NCBI GenBank assembly: GCA_010094045.1 | Contig: ML986690.1 | Span: 108,594 to 172,593 of the forward strand | Length of the DNA: 64,000 bases | Direction: 5' to 3' | Origin: Lojkania enalia | Lineage: Eukaryota > Ascomycota > Dothideomycetes > Pleosporales | Shown: positions 48,462 through 59,979 of the stretch, one piece after another | Layout of the letters: each line of letters starts with the position of its first letter | How positions within the stretch are numbered: the stretch's first letter is position 1 | Program-made: the position numbers and the translations under genes | Notes under the pieces: model-generated | Databases searched by the model: none | What the model was told of the DNA's origin: nothing | The model's input: the letters and a program-made list of their open reading frames with translations, nothing else

Positions 48462-49133
48462 GACGAATCCGATGGGCTATGAGGCAAACTGGGCTACCGA
48501 GAGATGGCAGGTGCATCGTGTAGCTGGTAGAACGATGCAAAAACTGCACCACGGCTAAATAATAGAAAGGAGGACCAACTCCACTACGAGACATTCTTGC
48601 CCAGGCCTTAGTGTTCATATGTGATAGACAGGTTATCGAAACAGAAAGCTGGGGCTAGAGCGCCATCCTGGCGTGCGTAGTCAATCATAGGTGACTAGGC
48701 GCTGTTTGTGTCGCGTGCGAGGATGGCGAGCCGATAATTATGTATGCCCAGGAGCATGGGTGAGTCGCAGCATTACATCATAATCCACCGGACAGGGGCG
48801 AGCAACTAAAGCACACCACACAGCGGCAGCCAACTCGTTGAGGCAAGGATGCGTCCTTGGAACTGTTCCTGGGCGCTCTCTGTAGTGACGCCAAACCCCC
48901 GATCGACCTGCTTTGGCGCATCGAATTCTTAGAATCAAGTGCATCCTGCAGTACGTTCGCCTTCACATGTTGCTGCGCTCGGAAAGAAATCAGTAGCACT
49001 CCCCTTATGCAGTCGTCGTAAACATCCATGCTTCTAACTACAGTGCAACAACCCAAGTCTTCATACTTTTCAGCTTAGAATTAGTTCACGTCACAGCGCC
49101 ACTCAGGTGGCCCACACAGCTTCGAACGCCGCC
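48462..49133. other. Intergenic, upstream of the sterol glucosyltransferase gene
   Basis: About 670 bp with no supportable gene; promoter and leader of the next gene expected. Confidence 0.4.
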
Positions 49134-52100
49134 ATGGCGGACGACAGGAACCATGAAGGTCTTGCTGTGGTTCTCACAGCTATGCCACTCGGCGAACCCA
49201 GATTCCCCAACGGCACTACCTTTAAGCCACACTCAAGTGACGGCGGGGCGTGTCCGGCCGGGACGCTCACAATCGACACACCACGGAATGATACAGTTGA
49301 CCCATCCGCTCCCCCGCTTGTGCGAGGTGAAACAGATATCGCCGCCCATCCTCCTCCCTCAATGATCAAGAGGTCTGCAACCGAGGGACTACTCCCCACA
49401 CACCGATCAATGCGCCTAGGAAGAAAGTGCTCATCAACAGCTCGGCCGCCACAGTTAGAGAGACAGGCCACCGTCTCATTCGACCCATACTCATCCGAAT
49501 CAAGCTCCTCGTCCAATGAAGATGAACCGTCGAGACCGCAGGAAGTCGACGGCGAAGCATCAAATGTACACCAAAGAGAGCAGACAAGGAGCCATCGATT
49601 CCATGCTGGCCCATTTTCCATGTTCCAGATCGCGAATGAGCATTTCCACTCCAAAGGCCGCGTATCGAAGCAAGACGGCAGGCTGAAACTATCCATAAAC
49701 GAAACCGTAAACAGCGGATATTTTGCCAAAACGCTCGGAGCTGGTTTGAAGAAGCATCTCAAAGTTGATGAAGAGCTCGATACCACCGTATCACCCGTCT
49801 TTGCCCAGGATGCTATCGTGGACAAAATTCCACCCGAAAATGATATGATGGAGGATCTCAAAACGCGCGTGAAGCTTAACATCGTCGTCATCGTAATTGG
49901 GTCTAGAGGAGATATCCAGCCTTTCCTCAAGATTGGTAAGATCTTGAAAGAAGAATATGGGCATCGCGTAAGAATCGCGACGCACCCAGCATTCAAGAAC
50001 TTCGTCGAAGAGGACTCAGATCTGGAGTTCTTTTCTGTGGGTGGCAACCCGTCCGAGCTTATGGCTTTTATGGTCAAGAACCCCGGCTTAATTCCGTCTG
50101 TTGAAACAATTAAGGAAGGGGAAATTGGCAGAAAGAGAGCAGCCATGTATGAGATGTTTGAGGGTATGTGGCGCGCTTGTGTGAATTCAACGGATGACGA
50201 AAGTGACAAAGCCAATCTGAAGATGAGTGAGTTCTTCCAGTCTATTGCTATCATTGTTTGCTAACTACCTTTCACTACAGTGGGCAAAAAACACCCGTTC
50301 GTCGCCGATGCCATCATCGCCAACCCTCCAAGTTTTGCTCCGCCTCATATTGCTGAACGGTTGGGCATCCCTTTGCACATGATGTTTACGTACGTGCTTC
50401 TAGAGAACCCGCTTTCCCGCTCAACTTCTCATCTTTTAAATTTAGGTTTCCATATTCCCCTACGGTCCAGTTCCCACACCCACTAGCAAATATCAAAGCT
50501 AGTAATGTAGATTCCAATTACACAAATTTCATGTCCTACCCTCTAGTGGAAATGATGACCTGGCAAGGTCTTGGCGATCTCATAAACCGCTTTAGGTATA
50601 AAACTCTCTGCCTTGAAGAAGTATCTACACTATGGGCACCCGGCCAACTGTTTCGGCTCAAAGTACCACATACCTATCTTTGGTCCCCCGGCCTGGTCCC
50701 CAAACCCCAAGACTGGGGTCCCGAGATTGATATTGCAGGCTTCGTCTTTCTGGACCTCGCATCTTCCTTCAAACCTCCAGAGTCACTCCTCGAATTTCTC
50801 AAAGATGGTCCGGCGCCTATTTACATCGGCTTCGGTAGCATCGTCGTTGACAATCCGGAACGTTTTACAAAGATGATTTTCGATGCAGTTAAAATGGCCG
50901 GTGTCCGCGCCCTGGTTAGTGAGGGATGGGGTGGGTTAGGCGACCGAGACAACACACCAGACAATATCTACATGCTAGACAACATGCCCCACGATTGGCT
51001 TTTCCCGCGGGTGCGTGCGGTTGTGCATCATGGTGGCGCAGGTACCACCGCGATTGGGTTGAAATGTGGCAAACCAACTATGATTGTTCCATTCTTCGGT
51101 GACCAACCGTTTTGGGGAGGCATGGTGAGCAAAGCAAGGGCGGGCGCCCATGAATGTATTCCATACAAGAAGCTCACTACTGAGCGCCTTGCCGAGGGTA
51201 TAAAACAGTGCTTGACAAATGAGGCGAAACGAAACGCACAGAAAATTGCAGATAGTATTGCAAAAGAAGGCGACGGTGCCCTCAACGCTGTACGATCGTT
51301 TCACCGCAGCCTACCTCTTCGCGGAGAGCACAATATGCGCTGTCAGCTCTTGGAAAACCGTGTTGCTTGTTGGACGCTCAAAAACACCAACCTCCACCTC
51401 TGTCCGCTTGCCGCTGAGCTGCTTGTCGAGTGGAAAAAGGTCAAATGGAACGAGCTTCGGCTTCTGAGACATTACGAATGGAATGATTTTGGGGGTCCCG
51501 GAGAGCCTCTAACTGGACTCTGGGGTGCGATTGTCGGCACTGCATCTAATTTTGCGACCGGTGTTGGCTTGGTTCCTGTAAATATGGCAAAGAGCGTCAA
51601 GAAGAGAGAGAAATATTACGAAAAGAGGTGGAAAATTAAGAGACGACAAAAGCACTCGAAGGAAACCCCTGCCACAGTCAATACAGCTACCACAAATGGT
51701 GCAGTCAGCGTCCCAAATCAGAATAAGCCAGCCCAGAAGAACCGGCTAGAACCACCGGAGCGGCAGGAAACAACTCTATCGAGGCTATCGGATCCTAAAG
51801 ATTACCTAGCCGAAGAGCTCGCCCAAGAGGCCGGGCACGGTTTCAAGAAGAGCGCCCTCGCTATTGTACGGCTTCCGATGGAAATCACCATTGCCCTTAC
51901 ACAAGGCTTCCACAACGCTCCTCGGCTCTACGGCGATGATACAGTTCGTCGGCCTCGCCGCATTACAGGCTTCCGTAGTGGTCTTCGAGCAGGTCGTGAT
52001 GAATTCATCTTCGGCATCAAAGACGGCGTTTCTGGGTTGTGGATGCAGCCATACCGCCGCGCCCGCGATGGCGGTGTGACTGGTTTCTTTCTTGGGATAG

Positions 52101-52933
52101 GTATGGGGATTGGTGGTTTTGTACTTAAGGATATCGCAGCATTCCTTGGCCCGAGTGCATACACAATGAAAGGAGTGTATGAAGAGAGTGTAAAGAAGTA
52201 TCAGCCTACTAACTATCTACGCCGGGCCCGCATTGCTCAAGGAAGGGTAGAGATTGATGATCTGGGACTGAGAAAGAAACGGAACCTCGGAGTGCCAAAT
52301 AACGAGGAAGCAGGTCAGGTAATGCATCAACAGATTGAAGCGGAAGTGGCCCGGAAATGGGAACAGCTACACGCGTCCATCATTGCTGAGCAGAAGAACC
52401 ATCACACCGGAATCCGAGCCTCTCTCTTCGGACGCTCAAATCACAAAGAGGGTGCCACTGTACCGCGCAAACAGCCCAGGTCGAGTCTTGAAGGCGGGCT
52501 CAAGACTGCTTCTTCTGCGCCGATCGATCAAGCGCAGAAGTTCGAACTACCAACTCGCAGCGATACGGCGCCCGGGAGTAGTATGGGTTGGAAAGAGAAG
52601 GGAGTTGGAAAGAAGAAATATCGAATGCATAACGTGCCGAGCGTGGTCAGGGAGGAAGCAAAGAATGACGGTGTCAAGAGTCATGCAGTGCCGAATGTCT
52701 TCGGTGCAAGCCTCCAAAGTCAAGGAAAGCTGGCAACCAGCACCAGAGGCCATGACCACGATGCCAACTTGAATTTCGTCACCCCGCCGGAGACGCAGGA
52801 TGATATTATAGAGAAGAGACTTGGGGAGGGAATCGGAGACGAGAGGGCAAGGGCAACGAGCGATATTACCGATTGGGCGACCATTAGGAAATTAGCCAAG
52901 GACGCGAATAGATCGAGATCGCATGTTGTTTGA
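49134..52933 (+). CDS. Sterol 3-beta-glucosyltransferase-like GT, UGT51 type without PH/GRAM
   Basis: Three exons: 49134-50226, 50281-50389 and 50446-52933, encoding 1229 residues. Introns are 54 bp (GTGAGT, branch GCTAAC) and 56 bp (GTACGT). Residues 1-240 are polar and disordered. The glycosyltransferase fold starts at about 249 with [15 protein letters not shown], continues through [18 protein letters not shown] and [10 protein letters not shown], and carries the UDP-sugar signature with HHGGAGTT at 595-602. Unlike Atg26/UGT51 no PH or GRAM domain is visible. Instead, residues about 860-980 hold a Gly-rich, membrane-active-looking segment ([32 protein letters not shown]) reminiscent of the C-terminal region of VPS13/ATG2 proteins. 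Expected to glucosylate sterols or other lipids on a membrane; acceptor unproven. Confidence 0.88.
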
Positions 52934-53189
52934 TTCGTTTGGGATTGCTATTTATAATGACTTTATTGTTCAGGATAGAGGTTGGATTAGGTTTGCAGTA
53001 TACCCCGGATACATCACTTCAGTATTTTTGAATAGATTATTCTTAATGTCTTAGAGCATGCATATTTCTACTATTACCTATCTTCTGTATTATTCATTGC
53101 ATTTGAAGACCATGAGGAGATATAATCACTGGATAGAGACACTTCTTGTTAGCCGTTAGGCTTGCTAATAGTGATTCTTAGCAAATTAT

Positions 53190-53950
53190 GTTATTTTTAA
53201 TATTAAAAACCCTTGCTCAATTTTAGTTGAGCGCTGGGAGAAGGAGTGATCCCTGGATAAAAACATTATTGTCAAGCCGGCCAGCCTGAATATAGCCTTC
53301 AGTGCTATACTTCCATGCTCTAATTTCATCCCTAACAGCCTCTCTAGGACCAAATCAGCCATTAATTCAACATTTCCTTCGAACTGTATAGTAGCAGTCC
53401 AAAGGCTGCACCATGGCTTATAGTTTTCTCTAGGCGACCGTACCCTTTCAACCTTGTCCTCGTCGATCTCGTCGAGGTTATTAAGAAAAGGGTCATGCCA
53501 ATCAGCCCTTGCAGGATCTACTATATCTTCCATATCATCATCAGGTTTGCCAATACTCAAGCCGTCGAGCTCCCAGAGGATATCGTCAAATTTTTTAGCC
53601 AGATTTCGACTACTAGCGCACCGATGAAAGGCCAGAAAATGTCCGTATGTTTTTTAATCGCTCTCAGTCAAGTTGTCTGCTTCTTCTAATGAGTCCTTAG
53701 GGTTGATTGGGAGGTTATACTCAGTGTCTTTGATCGTCTTCATTACATCTTTCATTTTTCATACGCTATCGGGTAATGAATCGAATGATGTCCATACTGC
53801 CATTGAGCCAGTGGTATAGAAACTTATTCCACCCCTCAAAACTAGAGTATTCGCGCTTCGGGCCCGCTTGGCAAGCCAGAAGGAATCGCCAAGCAAAGTT
53901 TTTATCGGCTTCATTACTCGTTAAATAAACTGGAATTGATAGAGGTGGAA
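53190..53950 (-). pseudogene. Degenerate fragment of an unrecognised protein family (copy B)
   Basis: Minus-strand pieces read in order: LVLRGGISFYTTGSMAVWTS, EYNLPINPKDSLEEADNLTE, AKKFDDILWELDGL, EDIVDPARADWHDPFLNNLD and ADLVLERLLGMKLEHGS. They are broken by in-frame stops (for example after DSLPDSV and NLTESD) and by frame changes. Order and motifs agree with copy A at 35.9-36.6 kb. The longest uninterrupted part is 53186-53560. Family and function unknown; the copy appears dead. Confidence 0.55.
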
Positions 53951-54804
53951 ATCGCGAAAACCATGAGAATGACGTTGGAGTGATCAGTACTAAACCGAGT
54001 GTTAAGCGAGTAGTACTTTTCCATGCCCCAGTACTGCATACGTTTTACCACATCAGCGTTGAGATCATCCTTACGAACTATCAGGCCAGCCCTACTATGC
54101 TTATTATAGTAATCGAAGATAAATGGCAGCCAGAGGTGATGAGGGGAACTGCAATTGTACAGCTTGGGAGACTAGGGGTATATTTGGTCAATAATGGTTG
54201 CTCGGTAAAATAGATAGTGGGGCGTAATCTCCTTCTTGATTGCTAAGTGTTTGGAAGCTTGCTCATAGGGGCTTTTTTTCTTTTGTTCGTCGCCAAATCT
54301 CATCTTCAACTCTCTAGCATGTTAGCTCAGCTATGTTGATACTCTTTATCGGTAATACATATATACCACGCCGAAGCTGTCGTGGGTTAGAACTGTGGAT
54401 CGAGGCTAGGAAATGAAGTTATGTTGGAGCTTACAAACAAGAGAAGAATAATTCGGCGCTACATACCTAAGTAAATGCAAACATGCGAAGTTCACGTGAT
54501 AGAAAGGTGCTATACGATGAGTGAAATCCTGTATTCGATCATCTCAATGATTCACGGGAATTCAACGCCGATGGCAGCTTCAATTAATGCTTGCCGTATA
54601 ATTCTGGCCCGGCGCCTGCTTAGAGGGAATTGTGCATGTGCACATAAAATTCGTTGGAGTCTTTTGTGATATATTCAGTGAAGACCACAGGACCTGGTTA
54701 ATTCGTGAAAAGCGTAACCCGAAGCCCCTTGCTTAAATAGTCCATATTGTGCTTTTATAGCCCACAAAAAGCACGTATCAGGCGTCAGCCATCATAGGGA
54801 ATAT

Positions 54805-54929
54805 TGTCAGAGCTGGCTGGCTCTGATGAGGGTTGGAAAACTGCGTCTATTGACTAGAAATGCGAGACATACTACATATATATCCCTGGACCTGCCAAGG
54901 GGCTAACTGTGAATAGCTTAGCCGTAACA
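54805..54929 (-). repeat. Inverted duplicate, copy 2
   Basis: Reverse complement of 43616-43740 with two mismatches by eye. It has no neighbouring NLR motifs, so it looks like an inserted or orphan piece. Confidence 0.9.
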
Positions 54930-55092
54930 AATATAGCATGCTCAAACCACCACGGCCCACCCAGCCTGCCAGTGTTTTCTCTATCTGTAGTGAGAGGCGA
55001 ATCTTGTCTCAGGGAGGAAGATGAGGAGCTGAACTGGTTGATTGAAGATGGCCAGCGGGCCATATTTATGTACATGAAAAAGGGGTATATCA

Positions 55093-55152
55093 GCTGATAT
55101 CCAGCGTGATATCCAGCGTAATATCAACCGTGATATCGTACGTCGATATCTG
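55093..55152 (+). repeat. Five degenerate 12-bp tandem units
   Basis: Units resemble CGTGATATCCAG. Each contains GATATC or AATATC, and together they read roughly DIQR-DIQR-NINR-DIVR in one frame. Confidence 0.75.
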
Positions 55153-56059
55153 ATACAGCTCGGCAGACTAGCCGAAAATCCCCATGACACTATCACTTTC
55201 GTCAAGAGATATCGAAGAAAACCCTTCAATATGCCTTCGCATCGTTTCATAACAAGTCGTTTCCCATCGATGCACCGCTATCCTGCTGCACTACAAATAT
55301 CCGGCAAGAAATGATCCCAAATCAACGCTTTCTACGAGAAAGTGCTACTCTCCGTGTATGTATCAATTCACCATTTCCAGAACTTCGTATATTGCAAGCA
55401 ATAGTGGTACATTGTTGAAAAGGCCTACTGGAAATGTCAGACTTTCCTTGTGAGTGCGTTTGACAAGGGAACTCATTTTGTCTTCGTTGTACCGGCTAAT
55501 GGGAACCGAGTTCCTATTAGGTGCACGAAAGTTAGCATTAATGAGCAGTACTACGCGATTCCGCATTTCGTCGCGAAGCTACTTAATGGTTTGGAAGGCT
55601 TGGGATTGGAGGAGCTCAATTATCTAGTAGTACGATCTGGGATTCATTGAAGTGCAAGGGAGGCTCAAATTAGCCTCAGGAGTTCTTCAAGCCCTATGGG
55701 TGTTTTCACTCCAGCTGAAGGAGATTGAGATGGAGATTGCGAACATGAAAGAGATGGCGAGAAAGGATGTGGAAGCAGGCTTGATCGGCTTGGTAATAGG
55801 AGCTAGATTAGATGGGATCATGAATGCCTCCCGTGATGTTTTGAGAAATATTCTGCTAGATAATGGGGTAGATCTTCCCAGACATGTTGAACACCATTTA
55901 GGTCTTGTAGCAACGTGTGAGTAACTTGGTAGACCTCAAAATTCAATCATACGGTTTTGAATGCATCAAATGTGATAGCACTGATACGAGAACATTAGGT
56001 CCTCAAATTATATACTACACTACAGGTTCCTCGCCCGTCACAAAGTCCAGGCCTGATGT

Positions 56060-57844
56060 CTATCCCACTACAATATTCTTGATCTTATGGAAAATTGACT
56101 GTTTCGCCATTTCCCCTTCAGGCTTCGAAAGATCTTCCCGCCGCCCAGTCCAAATATCGATATCCTCGATCTTCACAATTTCTGTCTTGTTCCAGAACTT
56201 GTATGCAAAATAGAATAGGACAAAGACCGGTAGGAGAATGTAATTGATTACAAAGTCCTGGCCTGAAAATGGATTGAGGAAACATGTGTAGCCTAATAAC
56301 GTTAGCTGGTTTATGAATTCATGAGGTTGTAAACGCCCACCTTGGAAGAATATCAGGAAAATGTTTGCGGCGAGGCACGCATATGTTCCGTATGGATGAA
56401 AGAGCGCTCTAAAAGGTAAGTCTTCTACGCGTTCTCCTTGCGCACGAAGGGCTTTGCGGAAGCGAATATGTACAAATTCAATAACCGCCCAGACAATGAA
56501 CGTTGCTACCCCAGATAGTGTGATAAGGGCAGAATAAAGGGTGCCAGCGGAAGATGACTGCGATAGGAATGCGATGCTAGCAAAAATGTTCGTGAAAAGA
56601 AGCGCCGCCCATGGAACGCCACGTTTGTCTGCCTTCCCAAGAAGCTTCGGTGCCATCCCATTACGCGCCATGTGAGTGATGGTGCGAGATGCGACATATA
56701 GCGACGAGTTGCCAGCAGAAATAACTGATACGACAATCAAGCCGTTGATGAGATGGGCGGCAGGTGCGATCTGTGCATCTGACAAGGCAATCGTTAAAGG
56801 TGATGCCGCAGTTTTTGAGTTCTTGCCAAGGAGGCGCTCATCGGTGTATGGGATTAGGATGCCGATGAAGAACATCATGCCGACATAAAAGATCAGAATA
56901 CGCCAGAACACTTGGTTGATAGCCCGGGGCACGGCACGGCGTGGATTGGCCGACTCGCCAGCGGTAATGCCAACCATTTCAGTTCCGGCATATAGTGTTC
57001 CAGCAATAACGAATGTCCTCGCAACACCATTGATCGAGTCTGCGAATGCGCCTGGGTTGTGCCAGTACTTAAAGCCGATCTTTTGAGGACCAATGCCTCC
57101 GGCAGAAATAGCGATGGCCAGGATAAAGAAGACAGTGAGGGATATGACTTTAATCAAAGACAACCAGAATTCCACTTCTCCATAAGCCAGCACGCCGAGC
57201 ATACTCAACGAGATAAAAAGGGTCCAGAAGATCAGTATCCAGCCCCATTGTGGAACTACTTCCGTCCAGTACATAACAACCAGGGATATGGCGTTATATT
57301 CGTTGGCAAGTACGGTAAGCCAGAGATACCAGTAAGCCCATCCTAGAGCAAAAGACAATGCAGGGTCGAAGAACCGAGCACCATAATCGATGAATGAACC
57401 AGAGACGGGAATAATTGTAGCCAGTTCACCGAGTGATTGCCTGCAATGCTAAGTATTTGCATTGCTGATGTGGGATCATGGGGCTTACATGACGAAGAAG
57501 ACGATGATACCAACCAAGGAGAAGCTGATAAGAATGCCTGCTGGCCCTGCAAGACGAAGCGCATTTCCCGATCCGACGAGTAAACCGGGACCAATAATAC
57601 CTAGTATTGTGAGTTTTAATTTCTAATGAATTCTGTCTATAATACCTCCAATTGCTATCATCTGCAAATGCCTCGACTTCAACTTGCGATGCAAGGGATT
57701 GAATTCTCCTCCGGGTGCATCATCAGAATAGTCGCGCGGAGACGTCGTCTCCGTGTCCACAAAAGCATCACCTTTCTTGAACTCTGTCATCTCGATTTCG
57801 TCTATACGCAGAGGGAGATACGAGTAAGCTCCACTGGAGCTCAT
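56060..57844 (-). CDS. Amino-acid permease, fungal YAT/GAP1-like
   Basis: Three exons: 57844-57646, 57600-57489 and 57440-56060, encoding 563 residues. Introns are 45 and 48 bp. An in-frame ATG at 57940 would add 32 residues. The N-terminal 50 residues are acidic and cytosolic. Splice 1 restores MIAIGGIIGPGLLVGSG, the conserved first helix of yeast-type permeases. Splice 2 restores VMQSLGELATIIPVSGSFIDY of TM2-3. About 12 hydrophobic helices follow, with GTEMVGITAGESANPRRAVPRA between TM5 and TM6 and a hydrophilic C-terminus with EDIDIWTGRRE. Such proteins import amino acids across the plasma membrane by proton symport; specificity is unknown. The gene is intact although it sits between gene debris and a dead transposon. 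Confidence 0.92.
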
Positions 57845-58743
57845 TTTATATGCGCAGAATATGCATGATCCATGGTCTGCGCGGGCAAGGTGACCAACAT
57901 CGGTCCAAATATTCGCAAGTCGTTGGGCTGATAACGCCATTGGCTGCTAGTGGCTGATTGGAGGACTAACGGCCTCGGCAGGACGGTTTTGACTAAATGG
58001 TCTTACCGCATACGCGTGAAGAATCCGTAGATAGCGCACTAGACTTCAGAAGATAGAGCAGGCGCTTGTCGTCTCAGCGTCATCTGATCGAAGTGAACAG
58101 AAGCAGGCTCGGAAGCACAGTCGGGATGTTTGACTATTGAGTCGAAATCGTCATATTCTCTAGATAGGCAGGCATCTCATAGGAGCATTTAAAGTTCCCA
58201 AATTCAAGTGTGCTCAAAATAAGGTATTCAATTATGCCCCGCGCACTTCAAGGATCGGTACTAATATCTACTTTGACCTTAGACAAGAATGGACGGGTGA
58301 TGCTTATCGACAACCGAGCAGAGGCTAGCCTCCTCCGGCTTGGGCCTAGAAAATGCTTAATTTCCAGCTTCCCAAACTCGTTAAATTATTTTCCCCTGTT
58401 CAACGTTTCGTATTGCTATCTAAATTTCTCAAGGTCTCGTAGGTAGACATTTGTTTAAAAGAAGCACGCGATTTAGGAGAACCACAATTCATGAAGGCTT
58501 CATGGTGGTGTAATATCGCCAATCACGTAGTATGGTTACTTCGTAAAAAATTTTTGGCCTCTCGGTTTCGAATATCTAGTGTGCTAATAGACGAACGGCG
58601 AAGGGCTATCTCTTCAGTCATTTTGCATATGATGAACAGATCCCAGAAATGTGAAGATGTAGGTAGATTAAATAGAAATGGTATCTGATTGGATGGTGCA
58701 CTGGCACGTAGGAAGAGTTTGCCGCTACTGGACTCCCCATTTC
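57845..58743. other. Intergenic, upstream of the permease
   Basis: About 0.9 kb between a minus-strand start and the end of another minus-strand gene. No gene recognised. Confidence 0.4.
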
Positions 58744-59633
58744 CTATCCAAACATAAACCTCATTTGGTTGAAGAGCGCATTTTCCTTTCGTTTCTCAGT
58801 CTTGGTAACACTCCCCAACCAGCCCTGCTTGAAGCAATACATTTGCGCAAACTCAAGTTGTGATTCATTCGTCGCCATCGTTGCAAATCCCTCCAAGCTT
58901 CCTAGGCCCGCATTGCCCTCCACTTCCCGAAGATAATTTTTGAATCTCTCTATGCTCCTCCAACGAAAAACCCCAAGAAATGTCACACAGTCCTGAACCG
59001 GAACAGATGAGTGCATAGACCAACCAGAGATAGAGCCGGATGAGATACAACCACCTTCGCTGTGAACGGCCGCGTCGTTGAACACATCCCAATTGTTTTG
59101 AAAAACATGTTTCTTTGAGCGTTGCTGCCGATCGGAAGGGTCTATAGCGTTCGGATCGAAACTAGGCGGAAAGCGGAAAGTAAGAATTGCAGACACGAGA
59201 TCTTCCATTCCAGATTTGCTAAATGCACTTTCTCTAGATGGTTCCCAAAGGGGAAGAAGCCTATAAAAGGAAGTTTGAATGTCGCACGTGTCGAGGGTTC
59301 GCCACAGGTCTTGTATATTCTTGTACGCTGCAGAGTCAATGAAAAATGCGTAGGTTTCTTCATTTTTCCAGTCTAGTATTATGTGAGCATCCCACCCATT
59401 TCAGCCTCATGGATATACCTACCAACGATTAGTTTGATGGCTGATCTATCTTCTAGTAATCTACCCCACTAAAGGAGTTTTGGATCTGGTCTCGAAAGGT
59501 AAGTTTGGATTGTGCTGGACCATATCTACCCTTCTATGGTCTCCGGCTGTTCGATATTGGCTGGATCAGTTATATGGAAGGTTTTGATTTCTGTAAATGC
59601 ATAGCTGGGGCTATAATCCGAGAAGAGGGACAT
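58744..59633 (-). pseudogene. ABM-like alpha/beta-barrel protein gene with two in-frame TAG codons
   Basis: From the ATG at 59633 (MSLFSDYSPS) one frame runs to a 50-bp intron (59422-59373, donor GTAGGT, acceptor TACTAG) and then to 58744, 279 codons in all. Two TAG codons interrupt exon 1, at 59528-59526 and 59471-59469. Sequence on both sides of them is in the same frame and protein-like (ITDPANIEQPETIEG, TIQTYLSRPDPKLL, WGRLLEDRSAIKLIVDW). The WGR...EDRSAIKLIVDW segment and the later FLGVFRWRSIERFKNYLREVEG resemble fungal proteins of the dimeric alpha/beta-barrel (ABM) type; that is a fold-level guess. Both stops could come from CAG by C-to-T change. An intron removing both stops could not be found with matching phase. 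A shorter product from the ATG at 59208 remains possible. Confidence 0.55.
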
Positions 59634-59979
59634 CTGCCAAAGGATGGCAAGTTGCGTCAAGGTCTGGGTAGATATGGGCTATTAGTGCAAGTTTCTAGTC
59701 GTCCTAGTTTTCTAGATGTAGTTGCTGCCGGCGTAGTAGTGTACAGTGCGTGGAATCATGCGTTCAGACACGATGAATGATCAAGTCTGTTAGTTTCTCA
59801 TGAGCCTAAGCACTGCCACAATTTCCACTCAGCCACAAGTAGGCCCCGTGACCAATTCAGTGTAGACATCACTCCCTTAAAGTATAAAGAAACGTAGTTA
59901 GTGAACTTCCGGTATGTGGAGTAGAATCTGTAAAGCTATATGTATCGCACGATCCCTATTATGGATTAGCCTGATATCA
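59634..59979. other. Spacer before the retrotransposon
   Basis: About 350 bp, no gene seen; composition begins to turn AT-rich toward the right. Confidence 0.35.

Larger units (their letters stand above)
52934..56059. other. Gene-debris region
   Basis: About 3.1 kb with no intact gene. It contains the copy B relic, the second copy of the inverted duplicate and a 12-bp tandem repeat, each listed separately. Weak open stretches at 53980-54213, 55450-55650 and 55652-55924 are not assigned. Confidence 0.5.

Noticed and set aside
49103..50254. 383-codon minus-strand open frame opposite the sterol glucosyltransferase
   Set aside because: Exact antisense shadow of exon 1; Ser-rich with no recognisable domain.
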